Source of the DNA: JAMXLO01 sp036494925
GTDB lineage: Bacteria > Pseudomonadota > Alphaproteobacteria > Acetobacterales > Acetobacteraceae
Direction of reading: 5' to 3'
DNA: 19,581 bases
Assembly: GCA_036494925.1 (NCBI GenBank)
Contig: DASXNR010000411.1
Location: forward strand, 1-19,581
Part shown: positions 1-7,444 of the stretch, in pieces
Position numbering within the stretch: position 1 is the stretch's first letter
How the letters are laid out: the number at the start of each line of letters is the position of its first letter
Made by a program: the position numbers and the translations under genes
Notes under the pieces: model-generated
Databases searched by the model: none
The model's input: the letters and a program-made list of their open reading frames with translations, nothing else
Told to the model about the DNA's origin: nothing

Positions 1-98
1 CACCACGCGTTGAGATCGAACGAAGGCATGAACCGCGGCGTGGCGCTGGAGATCAGTCAGCCGTTGTTGCCGATGGGGATGAAGACACCGACCTGCAT
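1..98 (-). pseudogene. RutA-like pyrimidine monooxygenase, N-terminus only, with internal stop
   Basis: Reading leftward from an ATG at 98-96 gives MQVGVFIPIGNNG, a TGA stop (59-57), then LISSATPRFMPSFDLN and the window edge. This matches from memory the start of RutA, the FMN-dependent luciferase-family enzyme that opens the uracil ring (family pattern VGVFIPIGNNGWLIS...PQYMPSFDLN). The stop occupies the position of the conserved Trp, a TGG to TGA change at codon 14. A GGAGAG lies 8 bases before the ATG, so the start is credible. The reading frame stays intact after the stop, which argues for a single point mutation or a base-calling error rather than long decay. A functional protein would need readthrough or a downstream start. 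The rest of the gene lies outside the window, so family assignment beyond RutA-like LLM is uncertain. Confidence 0.6.
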
Positions 99-169
99 CG
101 GACCATCTCTCCGGCTATTGGGTTGCCGCTGTGTGTCCAGGTGCGGCAGCGTTTTCGGCTCACCGGACC

Positions 170-1111
170 CTACCGGTAGCAGAACGAAGGCGAATGCGGG
201 TGGCATCGCGCGGCTACCAGCGGCGCAAATGGACTGAAACCGCATCTCCCGGCCGGGCGCGGTTCACATTTCCGTGCCCTCCGGCGCAGGGCAGCGAGGC
301 CTATGAGACCGCTGCCGAGCAACAGGAACGAAGTCGGTTCAGGCACAGTGAAGTCGATGGCCGTGGAGCCGCCGTTCAATACACTGATCTGAAGGGTTGG
401 ATCGCTCGGATACGGAAAGAATTGGATAGCCGGTGGCGGCGTGGTAGGGACCACGTTGATCAAGTCGTGCGGTGAGACTGGTGTCACGAAGAACGCGCCT
501 GCACCAGCGGCGGGCTGGAAGGTCTGCACGAAGTCGCCGATGCTGCGAATGCCCGGCGCAGGGTTGAGTGTATAGTGGCCCGAAACCAGCGAGCCAGTGG
601 CAAGCGGAACGTCATTGCCGGTGTTGCCGGGGTTGGCGAACGTCAGCCCCAACGGTGTTGAACTTGCCACGCCATCGTCGTTGCCTGGGTCCAACATAAG
701 CGCCACGTTGCCGCTGAGGTACTGATAGATGTTCGGTGGACCGACAGACGCGGCCAGGGTCTGCATCGTCAAATACAGGCCGTAGGAACCTGGAGCGCCT
801 AGCGGCCCATTGAGGCCGGGCGGGGTGGCCGGCGTACCGTCGAGCGTGAAACCCGTGATCTGCTCGAGGTATTGTACGGTGTGTGTCATCGGGCTGGGGT
901 TCGCGATCGGGGCGATGTCGTACAGATAGTGCGTTGCGTCGATCGCGTCGGCAGTGAAGGCGCCGCCCAGCCCAGGTGACGCTCCTGCCGGGTCCCATGT
1001 GAAGACCGTGCCGGCTGACGCTGTGCTCGCTGCGGCGCCTGCCGCCAGCGCTAAGCCCACTATGGCGGCGCCCGCACCGCGTACGCTTCGCCCAAATGGT
1101 CGCGTTCTCAG
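170..1111 (-). CDS. PEP-CTERM sorting domain protein, exported, function unknown
   Basis: This is a secreted protein of about 313 residues carrying a C-terminal PEP-CTERM sorting signal: VPEP, a hydrophobic stretch (TSFLLLGSGLIGLAAL) and a basic cluster RRRARK. In this family the signal is recognised by an exosortase, and the proteins are usually linked to exopolysaccharide or biofilm. The middle is rich in Gly, Pro and Thr with no recognisable enzyme motif. The usual start call, GTG at 1060, begins inside the hydrophobic core of the signal peptide and leaves no basic N-region. Reading 17 codons further up reaches a CTG at 1111, preceded by GGAG eight bases upstream, and gives an LRTRPFGRSVRGAGAAIVG leader ending in an ASA cleavage site. 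I prefer that start, though CTG initiation is rare. About 30 odd residues (CEPRPAGRC onward) follow the basic cluster; see findings. Confidence 0.75.
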   Translation of the reverse strand: MRTRPFGRSVRGAGAAIVGLALAAGAAASTASAGTVFTWDPAGASPGLGGAFTADAIDATHYLYDIAPIANPSPMTHTVQYLEQITGFTLDGTPATPPGLNGPLGAPGSYGLYLTMQTLAASVGPPNIYQYLSGNVALMLDPGNDDGVASSTPLGLTFANPGNTGNDVPLATGSLVSGHYTLNPAPGIRSIGDFVQTFQPAAGAGAFFVTPVSPHDLINVVPTTPPPAIQFFPYPSDPTLQISVLNGGSTAIDFTVPEPTSFLLLGSGLIGLAALRRRARKCEPRPAGRCGFSPFAPLVAARCHPHSPSFCYR

Positions 1112-1297
1112 GACCTGTTCTCCGCCGTTGATCCGTCATCGATCGGTGGGTCTCCGAACCGACGGAATTGAGAGTCGTATCGGCGCGCGCGCTACGTGCG
1201 TTTATTAAAATCTCTAAAGATCTTCTTTAATCGTGCGTTTTCAGCGCGTTGACGCTCGCCTGCTGCTCCCTGAATTGGCTGTTACTGCGCTTCGGCA
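1112..1297. promoter_or_regulatory. Divergent intergenic region with AT-rich core
   Basis: This gap separates the divergent PEP-CTERM gene and the large regulator. In an otherwise GC-rich window it holds a strikingly AT-rich island at about 1200-1232, with ATTAAA at 1204-1209, the 8-base palindrome AAGATCTT at 1217-1224 and TTTAAT at 1226-1231. Promoters and a possible operator for one or both genes probably lie here. No clean -35/-10 pair could be assigned. Confidence 0.4.
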
Positions 1298-3544
1298 ATG
1301 GCGCTACAATTGCTGCCGGATCAGTTCCCTACTGGCACGGGGCTCGTACCAATGGACGCGCTCAGTTCGTCGGACGTTTGCCTGTTCGGCTCCTTCCGCT
1401 TCGACCGCCGAGGCGGCGTCCTGCTCCGATGCGACGATGACGGCCGGTTCCTGCCGGTCAGCATCGGCTCCCGTGCCTTTGCCGTGCTGGGTGCCCTGCT
1501 TGCACGTCCGGGCGATCTGGTATCGAGGGACGAGATCATGCGGGCCGCCTGGCCGGGAACCGTGGTCGAGGACGGCAATCTCGCCGTTCAGATCTCGGCG
1601 CTGCGCCGCATCCTCGATGTCGGAACGCAAGGGGAGAGTTGTATCCAGACCGTGTCGGGGCGCGGCTATCGGTTTGTTCTTCGCGTGACGCGGCAGGAAG
1701 ATGTATCGCTTGCGGCGGGGCCGGCACCGGAGACCGATCCAGCTCGACCGCTGTCGTCAGTAGCACCCGAGCGGGCGTCCGCGAGGTCTTGGCGCCGGAT
1801 GGCCGCTGAATCGGGGGCCGCCGCGATCGTCGTATTGCTGATGGTGTCGTGGTGGCACGGCGGCTGGTTGACGAGAACTCGTGGACCGCCACCCCTCTCG
1901 ATCGTCGTGTTGCCGTTCGAGAACCTGAGCGACGCCAGAAGTGAGGATTACCTGGCCGACGGCATCACTGACGACCTGACCACCGATCTGTCGCGGGTGC
2001 CGGGCATGTTCGTCATCGCGCGCGAGTCTGCCTACACATACCGCGGCAAGGCCGTCGATGTTCGCAAGGTCGGCGAGGAATTAGGTGTCCGCTACGTGCT
2101 AGAGGGCAGCGTGCGCAGGTTGGGCGAAATGCTTCGCGTGAATGCGCAGCTCATCGCGACAGAGACCGGGGCGCATCTTTGGGCCGACCGCTTCGACCAG
2201 CAACTGAATGATCTCAGCGCTGGTCAGGAGACGATTGTCCGCCGAATTGGCCAGACCTTGGACGTGGCACTGGTGGACGTCGAGACTGCCCGCAGCAAAC
2301 GGAAACGGCCGACCAATCCGGACGCGTTCGACCTTATTCTGCGTGCCCGTGCGCTGGGGCTCCATCCGATGGGTACGCGGGAGAAGGCGGAACGCCTCGG
2401 CCTGTATGATCAGGCTCTTCGGCTCGATCCTACATCCGTTCGCGCCATGACTGGACTTGTTGCAGCGCTGATCCGAACCTCGGGCGCCGGAGACGAACTC
2501 GAACGCGCTGCCAGGCTGCTTGCCGACGCCGAGGCGATCGACCCGAACCACCACTCTGTATTAGATGCAGCAGCTTTCCTATTGTACGCGCAAGGCCGGT
2601 ATACCGAGTCAATATCCGCCTTCCAGCGTCTCCTAAATGATTACCCGAACGATGATGGCGCCTACAACGAGATTGCCATCTGCCTAGTTTACACGGGCCG
2701 GGCCGCAGAAGCGATCCCGATGACCGAAACGGCGATGCGCCTCAATCCACGCAGCGGCTTCAACTGGAGTCGCTATGAGACTATGGGCTTCGCATTGTTG
2801 CTGCTTGGAAGAGACGAAGAATCAATTGTTTGGACGGAGCGCGCCTTGGCCGCAAATCCAAATGGCGATGCGCAGGAGCGCGCCTCGATGAACATGCGTC
2901 TTGCTGCGGCTCATGCGCGGCTGGGACAATTGAACGAGGCACATCGTGCGATCTCCGAAGCGAACCGGATTTGGCCCTACGACACCGTTCGTGGGCACTG
3001 GCCAGATGACCCCTCGAGTCGTGTGTACGCGGAACAAATCGAGCGTTTTCAGGCAGCGCTTCGCCTTGCCGGGGAGCGGGATCATGCCGAGGAGGACGCT
3101 GACTTCGGCGTTGTGCCGGATGACAAGCTCCATGAGGACATCGCCGGACTGACTCCGACGACCGTGGCCGGTGCCACGGCGACCCACACAGCAGACCTCG
3201 AGCGATTGCTGGCCGAAGGGGAGCCGATCATCATCGATCCGCTGCTGTATTCGTGGGGCCGGTCGATCCCCGGTGCGGTCGGGCTGGAGCGCGCGGGCTG
3301 GGGCGGCAACACTTCCGACGCGATGCAGGACCGTTTACGAGGGAAGATGCAGGCCTTGACGAAGGGCGATCTGTCGAAGCCCATCGTCGCTGTCGGCTGG
3401 AATTCGGAGCGTTTCGACGGCCGCAACCTCGCGCTGCGGCTGGTCGCGCTCGGGTACACCCACGTCTATTGGTACCGCGGCGGCCGAGAGGCATGGGAGG
3501 TGAACGGGCGGCCGGAGACCGTGGTTGATGTGCAGGACTGGTAG
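1298..3544 (+). CDS. Membrane-anchored winged-helix/TolB-like/TPR regulator with C-terminal degenerate rhodanese domain
   Basis: This is a large signalling protein (748 residues from this ATG). Approximate domains are: OmpR/CadC-type winged helix at 28-130 (RFDRRGG...VSRDEIMRAAWPG...LRRIL...VSGRGYRF); one membrane span at 172-187; a TolB N-terminal-like module at 200-300 (SIVVLPFENLSD, LADGITDDLTTDLSRVP, VRYVLEGSVRR); TPR-like helices at about 360-590; and a rhodanese-like domain at 610-740 ending GYTHVYWYRGGREAW. CadC-type proteins bind DNA from the membrane and sense with their periplasmic part. Here the TolB, TPR and rhodanese parts would be periplasmic if that topology holds. The rhodanese active-site loop reads VGWNSERFDGRN and has no cysteine, so sulfur transfer is unlikely and a binding role more so. 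Ribosome sites are weak. ATG 1352 (MDALSSSD) is an equally good start because the first 18 residues look non-conserved. Target genes are unknown; flanking PEP-CTERM genes are candidates. Confidence 0.85.
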   Translation: MALQLLPDQFPTGTGLVPMDALSSSDVCLFGSFRFDRRGGVLLRCDDDGRFLPVSIGSRAFAVLGALLARPGDLVSRDEIMRAAWPGTVVEDGNLAVQISALRRILDVGTQGESCIQTVSGRGYRFVLRVTRQEDVSLAAGPAPETDPARPLSSVAPERASARSWRRMAAESGAAAIVVLLMVSWWHGGWLTRTRGPPPLSIVVLPFENLSDARSEDYLADGITDDLTTDLSRVPGMFVIARESAYTYRGKAVDVRKVGEELGVRYVLEGSVRRLGEMLRVNAQLIATETGAHLWADRFDQQLNDLSAGQETIVRRIGQTLDVALVDVETARSKRKRPTNPDAFDLILRARALGLHPMGTREKAERLGLYDQALRLDPTSVRAMTGLVAALIRTSGAGDELERAARLLADAEAIDPNHHSVLDAAAFLLYAQGRYTESISAFQRLLNDYPNDDGAYNEIAICLVYTGRAAEAIPMTETAMRLNPRSGFNWSRYETMGFALLLLGRDEESIVWTERALAANPNGDAQERASMNMRLAAAHARLGQLNEAHRAISEANRIWPYDTVRGHWPDDPSSRVYAEQIERFQAALRLAGERDHAEEDADFGVVPDDKLHEDIAGLTPTTVAGATATHTADLERLLAEGEPIIIDPLLYSWGRSIPGAVGLERAGWGGNTSDAMQDRLRGKMQALTKGDLSKPIVAVGWNSERFDGRNLALRLVALGYTHVYWYRGGREAWEVNGRPETVVDVQDW

Positions 3545-3954
3545 GACCGCGGGCACAGCTCCAGGACCGGTCACAGATGGGTGCCAGGTCACAGACAGGG
3601 CAGGGAACGGCGGCGCCCGCCGACATCGCCGCCACGCGTTATCCCCGTTTAACGCAATGAACCTTATGCGGCACATGGCCCGCCATCGGACAGTAGCGAC
3701 CGGGTTTATGAGGCCCCCACTATCAGGGCCAGGGCAGAGATGGGGTGGGGACGATCTCAAATGGGTCTCTCCGTAGCTCCGCAGATGGGAAAGTCTGGCC
3801 GGACGGCGATGGCGGCTTTGGGCCGGCGCCACGTCGGAGCAGGCATGCGCGTTTGTCTGTTCCGCCATTGCCCGGCTCCCGCTGTGAACCGACTGATACC
3901 ATTGCGCGTCACTCGGCCCGATGCTCGCGCTGATGCTACCCGGGGAGCGGGACG
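3545..3954. other. Non-coding stretch, about 410 bases, with a short tandem motif
   Basis: I see no credible gene here. The left part holds two copies of GGTCACAGA (3569-3577 and 3587-3595) whose starts are 18 bases apart, in a context (CCAGGACC, GTGCCAGG) that looks like a remnant of a short dispersed repeat. The rest is unstructured GC-rich sequence. The promoter of the small PEP-CTERM gene should lie near its right end, but no convincing -35/-10 pair is visible. Confidence 0.4.
3569..3595 (+). repeat. GGTCACAGA direct repeat pair
   Basis: GGTCACAGA occurs twice with starts 18 bases apart, just after the regulator stop codon. It may be part of a REP-like or mobile-element remnant. Nothing in this window lets me assign it to a known family. 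Confidence 0.35.
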
Positions 3955-4323
3955 ATGGCATATGTCAGACATGCGGCAGCGGGTCTCATTCTTGTCGCGA
4001 TCTGCGGTTCCAGGGCGTCGGCGAACCCCTTCTTGATCAACCCTGCGCCCGCAATCGCAGTGCCGTACTTCATCCCGATCATTTTAGCGCCCGAAGTTGT
4101 AGCGCCGCCCGTGGTGTTCGACGTGGAAGCCTTGCTGACGCCGCCGCCGTTCGATCCGGTCGAGGCGTGGTTCAGCGAAGGCGCCGGCGAATCCATCTCC
4201 GTCATCGCGATGCCCGTCGGGCTGGTTGCGGCAGTACCGGAACCTGCTGCGTCGGCATTGCTTGCGACCGGGCTGTTCGGACTGGGGTTGGCGACGTGGT
4301 GGAGGAAGCGATCGTTCCGCTGA
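3955..4323 (+). CDS. Small PEP-CTERM sorting domain protein
   Basis: This is a 122-residue exported protein. Residues 1-23 form a signal peptide (basic MAYVRH, hydrophobic AAAGLILVAICG, cleavage after ASA). A short Pro/Ala/Val-rich body follows, and the protein ends in a PEP-CTERM tail: VPEPAASALLATGLFGLGLATWW followed by RKRSFR. The family is processed by an exosortase-type peptidase, and the small size suggests a minor surface or matrix component. ATG 3955 is preceded by GGGGAGCGG at a fitting distance. The gene converges on the monooxygenase gene, whose stop is 28 bases away. Specific function is unknown; the sorting tail is the only recognisable domain. Confidence 0.8.
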   Translation: MAYVRHAAAGLILVAICGSRASANPFLINPAPAIAVPYFIPIILAPEVVAPPVVFDVEALLTPPPFDPVEAWFSEGAGESISVIAMPVGLVAAVPEPAASALLATGLFGLGLATWWRKRSFR

Positions 4324-4351
4324 GGTCTCTCCGTCCGGGCTGATCCGGCGC

Positions 4352-5506
4352 CTACTCCGCCGCCTCCCGCCGCGGCGCCAGTCCGTCGATCGCCGCCTGC
4401 ACCGCCGCGCTCGCCTGTCCGGCGAATTCCACGTGATGATCCCGCGCGTAGGCATACGAATCGCGACGCAGCTCGCGTGACCGCTGGAAGTGCGGGTGCA
4501 CGAACCGCGCCATCAGCTCGTAATGACGCTTGGTCGCGTCCCAGTCCGCCCAGTTGTGCGCCAGCTCCATGATCGCGCCGAACCCGCCTGATCCCTTGAT
4601 GAGGTTCTCGATATAGGCGATCGCGTCATCCGGCGTGCCGATGCAGCCGGCGCCGCTCTCCACCAGATAGGTGTACGGATCCGCGATATCGGCCGGCACG
4701 ATCGGAAACGTTCCGACGTCGGAAAAATAGTCGCGGAACGGATGCAACCCGAACTTCACGTTCTGCTTGGCCTGCTCGCGCGTCTCCGCGACGTGGATCA
4801 GCGTTACCACCCGCCACTTGTTGCGATCGGGCACATGGCCATTGGCGCGCGCCTGCTCCTGGTAGAGGCTCCAGTTCAGCGTATGCTTTTCCATCGCCTC
4901 GGGACTGGTGCCGCCGATCGACAGCATGCCGATGCCATGGCGCCCCGACGCCAGTGCCCCGGTCGGCGAGCGTGACGCCGCCACCGCCATCTCCATGATC
5001 GGCTGCGTGTAACAGGGCAGCTGCAACTGCGCGTCCACCAGGTCGTACCAGTCGGTCTTCTCGGTGACCATCTCGCCCTTCAGCAGCCGCATGATCACGT
5101 CGAGCGACTGGTTCATCATCGGCCGCTGGTCCGCCGCCTTGATGCCGATCTTCAGCGCGTCGTGCACCAGCGCGCCTGGCCCCACGCCGAACATCGCACG
5201 CCCGCGCGTCATGTGGTCTAGCTGCACCATGCGATCGGCGAGGATGAACGGATTGTGGTACGGCAGCGACGCCACGCCGGTACCCAGCCGGATATGCCGC
5301 GTGCGTTCTGCCGCGGCGGCGATGAACATCTCGGGACTGGCGATGATCTCGAAGCCGCCCGAATGGTGTTCGCCGATCCACGCCTCGTGGTAGTTCAGCC
5401 TGTCGATGTGCTGCAGCAGCTCCATGTCGCGCTCCAGCGCGAGCGTGGGGTTCTCGGTCAGGTTGTGGAACGGCGCCAGGAAGATGCCGCTGCGCAGATA
5501 GCTCAT
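4352..5506 (-). CDS. LLM-class flavin-dependent monooxygenase, limonene monooxygenase-like
   Basis: The 384-residue protein is a bacterial luciferase-fold (TIM barrel) enzyme that would use reduced FMN supplied by a reductase to oxygenate a small organic substrate. Typical family blocks are present: NYHEAWIGEHHSGG near residues 38-51, TRHIRLGTGVASLPYHNPF at about 88-106, RGRAMFGVGPG at about 120-130, and GTPDDAIAYIENLI in the C-terminal third. The overall pattern and length resemble the subgroup named after limonene 1,2-monooxygenase LimB (about 387 residues), but substrate cannot be inferred and limonene is only a label. The ATG at 5506 follows AGAGG at good spacing. It is divergent from a short-chain dehydrogenase 72 bases away, and such pairs often act on one substrate. 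No flavin reductase is visible in the window. Confidence 0.88.
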   Translation of the reverse strand: MSYLRSGIFLAPFHNLTENPTLALERDMELLQHIDRLNYHEAWIGEHHSGGFEIIASPEMFIAAAAERTRHIRLGTGVASLPYHNPFILADRMVQLDHMTRGRAMFGVGPGALVHDALKIGIKAADQRPMMNQSLDVIMRLLKGEMVTEKTDWYDLVDAQLQLPCYTQPIMEMAVAASRSPTGALASGRHGIGMLSIGGTSPEAMEKHTLNWSLYQEQARANGHVPDRNKWRVVTLIHVAETREQAKQNVKFGLHPFRDYFSDVGTFPIVPADIADPYTYLVESGAGCIGTPDDAIAYIENLIKGSGGFGAIMELAHNWADWDATKRHYELMARFVHPHFQRSRELRRDSYAYARDHHVEFAGQASAAVQAAIDGLAPRREAAE

Positions 5507-5578
5507 GGGTGGCCTCTTGGGGTTACCGGGCAGTAGGATACGCCCGCAACCATCATCCGACCAGGAGGGACCTCATTC
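5507..5578. promoter_or_regulatory. Divergent promoter region between monooxygenase and SDR
   Basis: These 72 bases must contain the promoters for both divergent genes. The only clear element is the AGGAGGGACC Shine-Dalgarno region before the SDR start at 5579. No operator symmetry was evident. Confidence 0.45.
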
Positions 5579-6490
5579 ATGACCATCCGTTTCGACGACC
5601 GCGTCGCCATCGTGACCGGCGCCGGTGCCGGCCTCGGCCGCTCGCACGCCATGCTGCTGGCGAGCCGCGGCGCCAAGGTCGTGGTGAATGATCCCGGCGG
5701 CGCGGTGGACGGCCGTGGCGGCGCGCACTCGGCGGCGGATCAGGTGGTGGCCGAGATCAAGGCCGCCGGCGGCCAGGCGGTGGCCAACTATAATTCAGTC
5801 GCAGACATGCAGAGCGCGCAGGGCATCGTCGATACCGCGACAAAGCATTTCGGCCGGCTCGACATCCTGGTGAACAACGCCGGCATCCTGCGCGATAAGG
5901 CGTTCAACAACATGACGATGGAGGACTTCGAGTTCACCTCGCAGGTGCACTACATGGGCACCGTCTACTGCACCAAGGCCGCCTGGCCGATCATGCGCGG
6001 CCAGCAGTATGGCCGTATCGTCGTCACCACGTCAGGCTCCGGCACGGTGGGGAATTTCGGCCAGAGCAACTACGGCGCGGCCAAGATGGCCGTGGTCGGG
6101 CTGATCAACGTGCTGCGCATCGAAGGTGCGAAATACAACATCCTATGCAACGCGATCTCGCCCTCGGCCTATACGCGCATGACCGAGAGTCTGCTGCCGC
6201 CGCATCTGGCGAAATACATGCGCCCTGAGTTCGTCTCGCCTGCCGTTGCCTGGTTGTGCAGCGAGGCATGCAATGCGACGGGCGAGATCATCGCCGCTAC
6301 CGCCGGCAATTATGCCCGGGTGCAGTACTTCTTCTCGGAAGGCGTGCAGTTCGATCCCGAGGAGCCGGTGACGATCGAGATGGTGCAAGGCGCGATCGAC
6401 AAGATCCGCGACATGTCGAATGCCAAGCCATATACCGGGATGATGGGCAACGTCGAAAAGAACCTGCGCGCAATGGGCCGGATCGAGTAG
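5579..6490 (+). CDS. SDR family oxidoreductase, peroxisomal multifunctional enzyme-like
   Basis: The 303-residue NAD(P)-dependent short-chain dehydrogenase has all classical SDR signatures: nucleotide-binding TGAGAGLGR at residues 13-21, NNAG at 99-102, catalytic Ser around 152-154 (TTSGSG), and Tyr165-x3-Lys169 (YGAAK). The NDPGGAVDGRGGAHSAAD segment after strand 2 and the C-terminal extension after the Rossmann core are typical of the (3R)-hydroxyacyl-CoA dehydrogenase subgroup related to 17-beta-HSD type 4. A hydroxyacyl-CoA or steroid-like alcohol substrate is therefore likely but not proven. It starts at ATG 5579 after an AGGAGGGA site and lies divergent to the LimB-like monooxygenase. 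It may oxidise an alcohol produced by that pathway. It is followed by a small repeat cluster rather than an operon partner. Confidence 0.88.
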   Translation: MTIRFDDRVAIVTGAGAGLGRSHAMLLASRGAKVVVNDPGGAVDGRGGAHSAADQVVAEIKAAGGQAVANYNSVADMQSAQGIVDTATKHFGRLDILVNNAGILRDKAFNNMTMEDFEFTSQVHYMGTVYCTKAAWPIMRGQQYGRIVVTTSGSGTVGNFGQSNYGAAKMAVVGLINVLRIEGAKYNILCNAISPSAYTRMTESLLPPHLAKYMRPEFVSPAVAWLCSEACNATGEIIAATAGNYARVQYFFSEGVQFDPEEPVTIEMVQGAIDKIRDMSNAKPYTGMMGNVEKNLRAMGRIE

Positions 6491-6589
6491 GCGCGCTTTC
6501 AGTGTCATTACGAGGAGCGTAGCGACGAAGCAATCTAGACCCAGTTGTATGCCTCAGGCGCGACCGGGATAGCTTCGTCGCTGCACTTC
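6491..6589. repeat. Inverted pair of REP-like elements
   Basis: A full copy of a dispersed repeat lies at 6504-6535 (core GAGCGTAGCGACGAAGCAAT). A degraded copy in opposite orientation lies at 6568-6591 (core AGCTTCGTCGCTGC). The same element recurs at 19047-19083. The inverted arrangement between the ends of two convergent genes (SDR and MBL hydrolase) resembles REP doublets and could form an RNA hairpin that stabilises or ends transcripts. The second copy runs into the MBL stop codon. Confidence 0.7.
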
Positions 6590-7444
6590 TCACACATCCA
6601 ATCTGTAGGTCGCCCCATCGCGCACAATCCGCCCCGCCGTCGCACCGGCGAAGTGGGTACCGATCACCAGCACCGGCGTTCCCGCCAGCGCCGCGAACAT
6701 CCGCTCGCGCGTCGCCATGCCCATCGCCGCATCGCTGTCCGCCGTCGATGCCCATTCCGGATGCGCGATCTGACACGGATGGTGCATGAAGTCGCCGGTG
6801 ATCAGCGCCTCCTCGCCGCATGAACGGATGCGCACGCTGACATGGCCCGGGGTGTGGCCGATGGTCGGGATCAGGTCGATCTCGTCGCAGACCCGCGCGT
6901 CGGTCTCCACCAGATCGACCAGCCCGGCGTCGAACACCGGCTGCACCGAATCGCCGAACACCGCGACCATGTCCTCGCGCCCGTGCGGGCGCGACCAGTG
7001 CTCGTACTCGACCCGCCCCATCAGGTAGCGCGCCCGCGGAAATGTCGGCACCCAGCGGCCGTCCACCAGCATGGTGTTCCAGCCGACATGGTCCACGTGC
7101 AGATGCGTGCACAGCACGGTGTCGATCGAGCAGGGCGGATACCCCGCCGCCGCAAGGTCCTCCAGAAACGGCCCGTGCAGATCGTTCCAGGTCGGAATCC
7201 GCCGGTTCTGCTTGTCGTTGCCGAGACAGGTATCGACCACGATCCGCCGCGTCGGCGTCTGCATCACGAAACTGTGGATGCTCATACGCAGCCGCCCGTC
7301 CTCGTCCGCGAAGTGCGGCCGCAGCCACGCGATCGGCTGGATAGCCTCCCGTGTCGCCTGCGGCAGAATGAACCGGCTGCCGCCGGTCACCTCGAGCTCG
7401 ACGACCTTGGTTACCGTCACATCGCCGATCCGCCACTGCATCAT
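6590..7444 (-). CDS. MBL-fold metallo-hydrolase, last gene of the nitrile hydratase operon
   Basis: The 284-residue protein has the metallo-beta-lactamase fold. Zinc ligands are visible: H114-x-H116-x-D118-H119 (THLHVDHVGW), H201 in HTPGHVSV, D218 (ITGDFMHH) and H264 (IGTHFAG). This is the lactonase/hydrolase branch, the family often annotated with AHL lactonases; substrate is unknown. I start it at ATG 7444 because that ATG overlaps the TGA of the nitrile hydratase activator as ATGA, and the first residues (MMQWRIGDVTVTKVVE) look like the family N-terminus. A much longer frame running upstream to 7687 is just the antisense extension into the activator and should not be used. The overlap implies translational coupling with the nitrile hydratase genes, so a role in handling the amide, acid or a linked ester or lactone is possible but inferred. 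Confidence 0.85.
   Translation of the reverse strand: MMQWRIGDVTVTKVVELEVTGGSRFILPQATREAIQPIAWLRPHFADEDGRLRMSIHSFVMQTPTRRIVVDTCLGNDKQNRRIPTWNDLHGPFLEDLAAAGYPPCSIDTVLCTHLHVDHVGWNTMLVDGRWVPTFPRARYLMGRVEYEHWSRPHGREDMVAVFGDSVQPVFDAGLVDLVETDARVCDEIDLIPTIGHTPGHVSVRIRSCGEEALITGDFMHHPCQIAHPEWASTADSDAAMGMATRERMFAALAGTPVLVIGTHFAGATAGRIVRDGATYRLDV

Noticed and set aside
57..59. TGA in the rutA-like gene as a second selenocysteine codon
   Set aside because: The family has Trp, not Cys, at this position, and I see no SECIS-like hairpin in the following 40 bases.
131..475. Plus-strand frame opposite the PEP-CTERM gene
   Set aside because: Shadow frame without ribosome site or recognisable domain.
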